Source: Selaginella tamariscina (lineage: Eukaryota; Streptophyta; Lycopodiopsida; Selaginellales; Selaginellaceae). From it: a DNA stretch of 64,000 nt. Within the stretch, counting starts at the first letter, position 1, and the number at the start of each line of letters is the position of its first letter. The stretch spans positions 1 through 64,000 of the forward strand of contig PUQB01000490.1 in NCBI GenBank assembly GCA_003024785.1, in the 5' to 3' direction. A program made the translations under genes and the position numbers. Positions 59,081 to 64,000 of the stretch are shown in pieces. A model generated the notes under the pieces. That model made no database searches and was not told the DNA's origin. It was given only the letters and a program-made list of their open reading frames with translations.

Positions 59081-59911
59081 ATGGGATTGTTTGCATTGAA
59101 CTGGGGAGGACTTGGAAGAGAAGGCAAGAGACAGAGGTTCGATATCTTCCCTCACGAACAGAATCAGTCCCCAGTTGTTTACAATCCTGGCGAGATTATT
59201 CGTCCTTCACAGAATGCTGCATTCCCCTGCTGGATCTTGTCCCAGCTGGAACTACCACTGCAGTAGTCTCTCCGGGCAAGCGAGCCCATTGTACACCAGT
59301 GTAAAGCAGCATATGTTGCTCAGCCATCCTCCGGAGGCAGAAAAGAAGCTACACAGCATGTGCAGAGCTACTCTTCAGAGTCTTCCAGCTCCTCACACGA
59401 GCATCTCTTCTACAAGGTGGTGACGCCCAGTGATGTGGGTAAGCTGAACAGGCTCGTGATTCCTAAGCAGCACGCCGAGAGATGGTTTCCCCTCGACCCG
59501 TGCCTCCGCAAGAAGGGCCGCCTCCTTTCTTTCCAAGATGTAGTCACAAAGGAGCTATGGTGGTTTAGATACTCATACTGGAGCAGCAGCCAGAGCTATG
59601 TACTAACCAAGGGTGGATTCGATTCGTCAAGGACAAGGATCTCCAAGCTGGGATATAATTTCGTTCGAGCGCGGAGCGAGAAACGAGCTATACATCAACT
59701 GCAGGAAAAGGCCGACAACGAACAGATCAGGACCAGCATTCAGCCTGGAGCTTCCACATTCCTCCCGTCCTCGGCTTTGCCCAATATCTGCATATCCCAT
59801 TCAGATGAAGATGAAGAGGAGGAAGGAGTGTCTGTTACAACACGGCTCTTTGGAGTGGATCTCAGAGCCAAGCCTACGCCAGTTAGTGAGCACATTCAAC
59901 AGTGTATGTAA
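59081..59911 (+). CDS. B3-domain transcription factor, NGATHA/RAV type (copy 2, frameshifted)
   Basis: The start [20 protein letters not shown] is followed by a low-complexity region whose frame changes near 59270-59310. The B3 domain begins [19 protein letters not shown] and continues through [35 protein letters not shown] and [11 protein letters not shown]. Three one-base losses follow (about 59610, 59652 and 59690-59740); the intervening frames read [13 protein letters not shown] and [19 protein letters not shown]. The C-terminus has an acidic patch (DEDEEEE) and [12 protein letters not shown] with the RLFGV repression motif. The predicted role is a nuclear DNA-binding repressor in organ or leaf development, by family. 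It is a diverged inverted duplicate of 54869-55557. Confidence 0.82.
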
Positions 59912-60225
59912 TCACTGACTACTCCAACTATATAATGTTCTCGATTCACATAACTGAGGATTTATATAGTTGGAGTTCGAGATAGAACATAGTTTTAGTT
60001 TCTTTCTTTTAGTTGCTCATATATCGAGTCTAGCTGCATATCGACATTTCATACTAAATGCCAAAGGACTCATTACAAAATTTGTCTATGTTGAGTAAGT
60101 AAAAGTCGTATCTTCAGGACACATATATCTTTATAACACATACACAGTGTATCTTTGTCCTGTCCTGAATCCTGATGCTCGACAGTTAACAAGCACATGC
60201 ACATTGACACACATAAGTCTGTGTG

Positions 60226-60264
<39 letters not shown>

Positions 60265-60948
60265 GCGTTGTCCAGCTTAATATCTATATATTCAAATAAC
60301 AGAGAAGCATGCATATTTATATGAGTGTATGCTGTGATGTTAAATCAGCCTGTGTCTAAAGTTATCCTAGCTATGTGAATGCATTGTAAGCAATGTTGAC
60401 GAAATTTATGTATATAGACACATGAACATACCCATTCACACTCTAAAACAGCACGCACGCACACACACAAATATGTTAGTGTTGGTGTGTGTATGATGTA
60501 ATGTATAGAGCATTGGACAATTTCAAAATGTGTGTGTAGAGATGATAAGTGCAAACGACTTCAAATATATACAAATAATTTATGATTAATATCAATAAAC
60601 CGAAAATGAATATGCTAATATGATATCGCGGGATGTGATTAAAAATCGAATATATACATATTTATATGTTTTGTCTATAATTCAAAATATTCTCATTATA
60701 AAATTAACACTTGCTGCTCTTCATTCACAATGAAAACATTATCACAGGAACCCCGAATGCAGGATGATATTCATCGTTTTATCAGTGAGTGAATACGTGA
60801 ATAGTCGCTTTTCTTTTATATTTTGTCTATTTTTCATATCCATGAGAAACAATATAAACCATGATTTCAACATTATATAAATTTTATTAAAAAAATAATA
60901 AAACATGAATAAGAAAATCTAAAGAAATGCCTCGTACACTTTCTGGCG
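59912..60948. other. Intergenic DNA
   Basis: B3 copy 2 3' flank, a (GT)n(GA)n tract at 60226-60262, and AT-rich sequence. No gene seen. Confidence 0.45.
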
Positions 60949-61031
60949 TTACACATTACACTTGCCATTTGCCTTCACAGTATATTGTCCTGCGTTATAG
61001 TTCTTTGGACTTTCAACCAGCTTGAAATCTC
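60949..61031 (-). other. Possible terminal exon of an unrecognised minus-strand gene
   Basis: After GGTGTAG (61032-61037, minus strand) an open frame reads DFKLVESPKNYNAGQYTVKA, then NGKCNV and a stop at 60949-60951. Composition is coding-like within AT-rich DNA, but no upstream exon was found and I do not recognise the family. Confidence 0.3.
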
Positions 61032-61037
61032 CTACAC

Positions 61038-63700
61038 CACAATAAATACAAATACATATGGATATACAGATGATATGTGTATATGTCATATATAACCAAG
61101 ATCATATAACCCCGTCTTGCGTCTGTGTGTGTTGCTTCAGTGATCCTGTATATGCCAAGGCCTTCGTCGTGGCATTGTGACTGTGTGTGTGTGTGTGCGT
61201 GCGCGTATGTATATTATGAACTTTCTGTATAAAAACACATCTAATATATTATATCACAATAAGATATATTATGTTTGCATTATATACTGTATATGTAAGG
61301 AGATACTACCTATATAGAATGCATAAATATCATAAATGTTATATTAGCTATAGACATATCTATATAATACACACACACACACACATAAGGGGGTATTGTT
61401 TAAATTATTATCAATGAATTTATTGTAAAACAAACTCTCATGATTTATAACTCTGATATACATCTATAATGTTTATATATGTTATGTGCATATCTAATCA
61501 GAATATATATACTTTTGAAATTTATATTTTTCCATTGAAATTTCAAATTAAACCTTGATGCACTTTAATAAAATATATTTTTAAAAAGTATATAAAACTT
61601 TTCATGTGAGATCACATTATGTATGTCTATTTGTTAATTACATTTTTTCTTTTATATACACAAACACGTTTTTGTTTAGGTACATAACGATACATCTACA
61701 TGGAGTCCGCCAAAAGGAGACTCGGTGTGCACAGAATAGAATATCGATAGAATGTTGATGAAATATATTTGATTGGCAAAATGCTCCCAACTCCTGCATG
61801 TTTTGCGGGCAACATTATGTGAATTACAGCTTGCATAAATATTATACCGTGAATCCATTAAATGCGTATACATTGATAAATGAAATCAGCTTGCATAAAT
61901 AGTGTAGAAAACAATATATACATTAACTAACATCTATTGTAGCCCACAATTGGCTAGCATCATTGCAATTCGTGAACCGCGGGCCTGAGCGCACTAGAAA
62001 CTGGCTTGCCTAACGTCACTTGCGATCCTTGTGTTGGCAATACTTGCTAGCTCGAATGACCTCTCCATTCCCAATGCATTTCTGCCCAACTAGATCACTG
62101 CCACCAAAGATGATCCAGTACTTAACCTTACATCTCAAACAAAATCACCCTACCTTGAAAGCTTGTAGATGACTATTGCATTAGTTGCACCTTCTCTGGT
62201 TGAACATGAAGTCTAGAAGACATTGTTAGGTGAGAACAACCCAAAGAACTCTTACCATGCAGGCTGGTTGGTACGTCGATGAGGATTGTACTCCCTAGCG
62301 GTAGTGGATTATTCACCAGCAGAGTTCTTAATGGTTGGAAAATTGACATAGAAAATGAATTAAGTCAAACAAATTAAGAAAAACAATTGAGAATATTACC
62401 TTCGTCCCACGGTAATATTCTCATCCTTGCCCATAGTGAATGAAATATGTCATTAAATGTCCCAACCCGATAACATCGGCCACTTGTACAATTCTATAGA
62501 TCATAAGGGTGTGGCAAAGACCATTATGTAACCATTTGCGAATAAGTGCATGCCTGCAAATTGAAGAGCTTCATCGTACCTCACCACATTAATATGCAAT
62601 AGGCTATTATCCAAGGATGAAGGCAGAGCTCCAAGAGATTTAGGATGACAAGATTGAAGTTGTATTTACCTGCCTCTTTTGAAAACCTTGTTTGAGAGTC
62701 TACAATGTGGCATCATCAACTAGATTTCGCAATACCACTTCACACCCTCATCGAAGAATCTCTTTAATATCACCCACGATTAAGTCATATGTGCCATGAG
62801 AAAGCCAATGTCGGGATGAAAGCAAAAGATCATCCTTAATATCTAAAGTACCTTTTGTTAGCAACACGTATTAGAGCAGTGATGATGGAGCAAGTGGGGG
62901 CAAACCTAATGTGCTCACAACTCTAAGACATGAGCATATGCCTTTGCTAGAGGTGCAATCTGCATCTGATTCTTGTTTTTAGAACTGCATCTACTTCCTT
63001 GGGTTGCTATATCAATGATGCAATCATTAATGTGTAGCTTATGTAGGCATGTTCCCAAGCTGGTAGTTCTCCCTCCAAAAAGTCTAACAAAAAGGCATGT
63101 GCCGACACTTGAATGGAGTTAGCAAAAATTTTTTTTATGAGGAGAGCTCGTGTGGTCCATCCAAAAGCTTTATTGGTGGTAAGGGTGACTTCTTTTGTTA
63201 CTGCAAATTTATTCTATTCATACACATGTACTTCTTCATCTCAATCTTTCTCATCTCTAAAAAATTTGACCTTATTCACCTTGATCTGCTTGTACTTTGT
63301 TGGGTATTGCTTGCATTCAATATGCTAATTATTTGCGTTCGTAGAAATGGAGCAAGTGTAAGTACCTCCCCAATATTCAACTATATCACAATATGATCTC
63401 TAAGTGGCAATGTTGATGTTGACCCCACAGATTGCTCCATCACTTCATATAGCATAAATCTTTCTTTTCTTTTTACTGTATTTTCTGAATCTAATCCACC
63501 ACTTTTTGCATTGTAACTTTCTCCTTTTCCCAATTCTTGCATATTGGTTTCTTCTTTACTTGTTTTTTTTCGAACCCACTTGTATATGTTTCTATAAAAA
63601 ATAATTCCATATCTTCTTCCCACTTGCATTCGTGATTCTATTCTTCATGGGCACCTTCTTTTAGACTTTAACCCTGTGTGATGCTGGTTTTGGTGATGGT
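61038..63700. other. AT-rich then repeat-like DNA, no supported gene
   Basis: 61040-61920 is AT-rich with CA tracts. From about 61930 the base composition becomes more even and resembles old repeat DNA. Short frames at 63097-63630 show no domain except the knuckle listed next. Confidence 0.4.
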
Positions 63701-63724
63701 ATTCCTAAGTTATTCGTAGTTTAG

Positions 63725-63830
63725 ACATTCAAGTAAATAGTGTCCCCATTCTCCACATGTGTAGCATCAAACATTATTTAGTCTATTACATTTGATGAAG
63801 TAACGTCCCTTCTTCCCACATTTAAAACAC
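63725..63830 (-). mobile_element. Gag-type CCHC zinc-knuckle remnant
   Basis: On the minus strand CFKCGKKGRYFIKC (the His replaced by Tyr) is followed by a stop and then CYTCGEWGHYLLEC, a full CX2CX4HX4C knuckle. Paired knuckles of this sort occur in plant retrotransposon Gag proteins. The stop between them shows decay. The surrounding 62-64 kb may be the rest of the element. Confidence 0.5.
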
Positions 63831-64000
63831 ATCACATTTGAATTCCACTACATTGCATTGATAGGGCGGATAATAATGGTGACCCTATTTGTACATAATG
63901 GTTGCCCTACTTGCAGTAATTCTTCATTGTTGTTCTAATGGTAATACCATCTTGGTCCATGAGGTATCTTATTCCATTCCCGTTTTTTTAATCCTTGTTA

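Overview
The window looks like nuclear DNA of a land plant. Its genes have many short introns (about 40-350 bp), and the products are plant-type: a chloroplast DAR GTPase, a DnaJ-type zinc-finger protein, PPR proteins, a TNO1-like golgin, two B3 regulators, a bHLH factor and a ZF-HD finger. Intergenic DNA is AT-rich and full of (GT)n, (GA)n and (TA)n microsatellites that also invade introns. The PPR style and compact introns suggest a seedless vascular plant (lycophyte or fern), but that is an inference.

Layout. 0-13 kb is gene-dense: SF3b5 (-) and DAR GTPase 3 (+) diverge from one short promoter; a bHLH gene (-) follows; a DnaJ cysteine-rich protein (-) and an organellar 5'-3' exonuclease (+) form a second divergent pair; then comes a broken PPR gene. 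13.4-20.6 kb holds dispersed-repeat DNA and the most unusual gene: an intron-containing gene joining a ParB-like domain to a beta-class DNA N6-adenine/N4-cytosine methyltransferase. 20.7-39 kb is repeat-rich: degenerate dispersed repeats, a roughly 4 kb minisatellite built on tRNA-like (SINE-type) sequence, PPR debris, and a degenerate ZF-HD finger gene. 39-52 kb holds a third divergent pair: a nucleotide-sugar/triose-phosphate-type transporter (-) and a long TNO1-like coiled-coil gene (+) that grew by tandem exon duplication. 52-60 kb has two B3 genes placed head to head. 60-64 kb is mostly repeats with a degraded gag-type zinc knuckle on the minus strand.

Functionally the housekeeping genes serve splicing, plastid ribosome assembly, organelle DNA metabolism, plastid protein folding, Golgi transport and trans-Golgi tethering. 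Many otherwise well-conserved exons carry single-base frameshifts, mostly missing bases in short runs. This points either to residual assembly indels or to widespread pseudogenisation. The SF3b5, DnaJ-type and transporter genes are clean.
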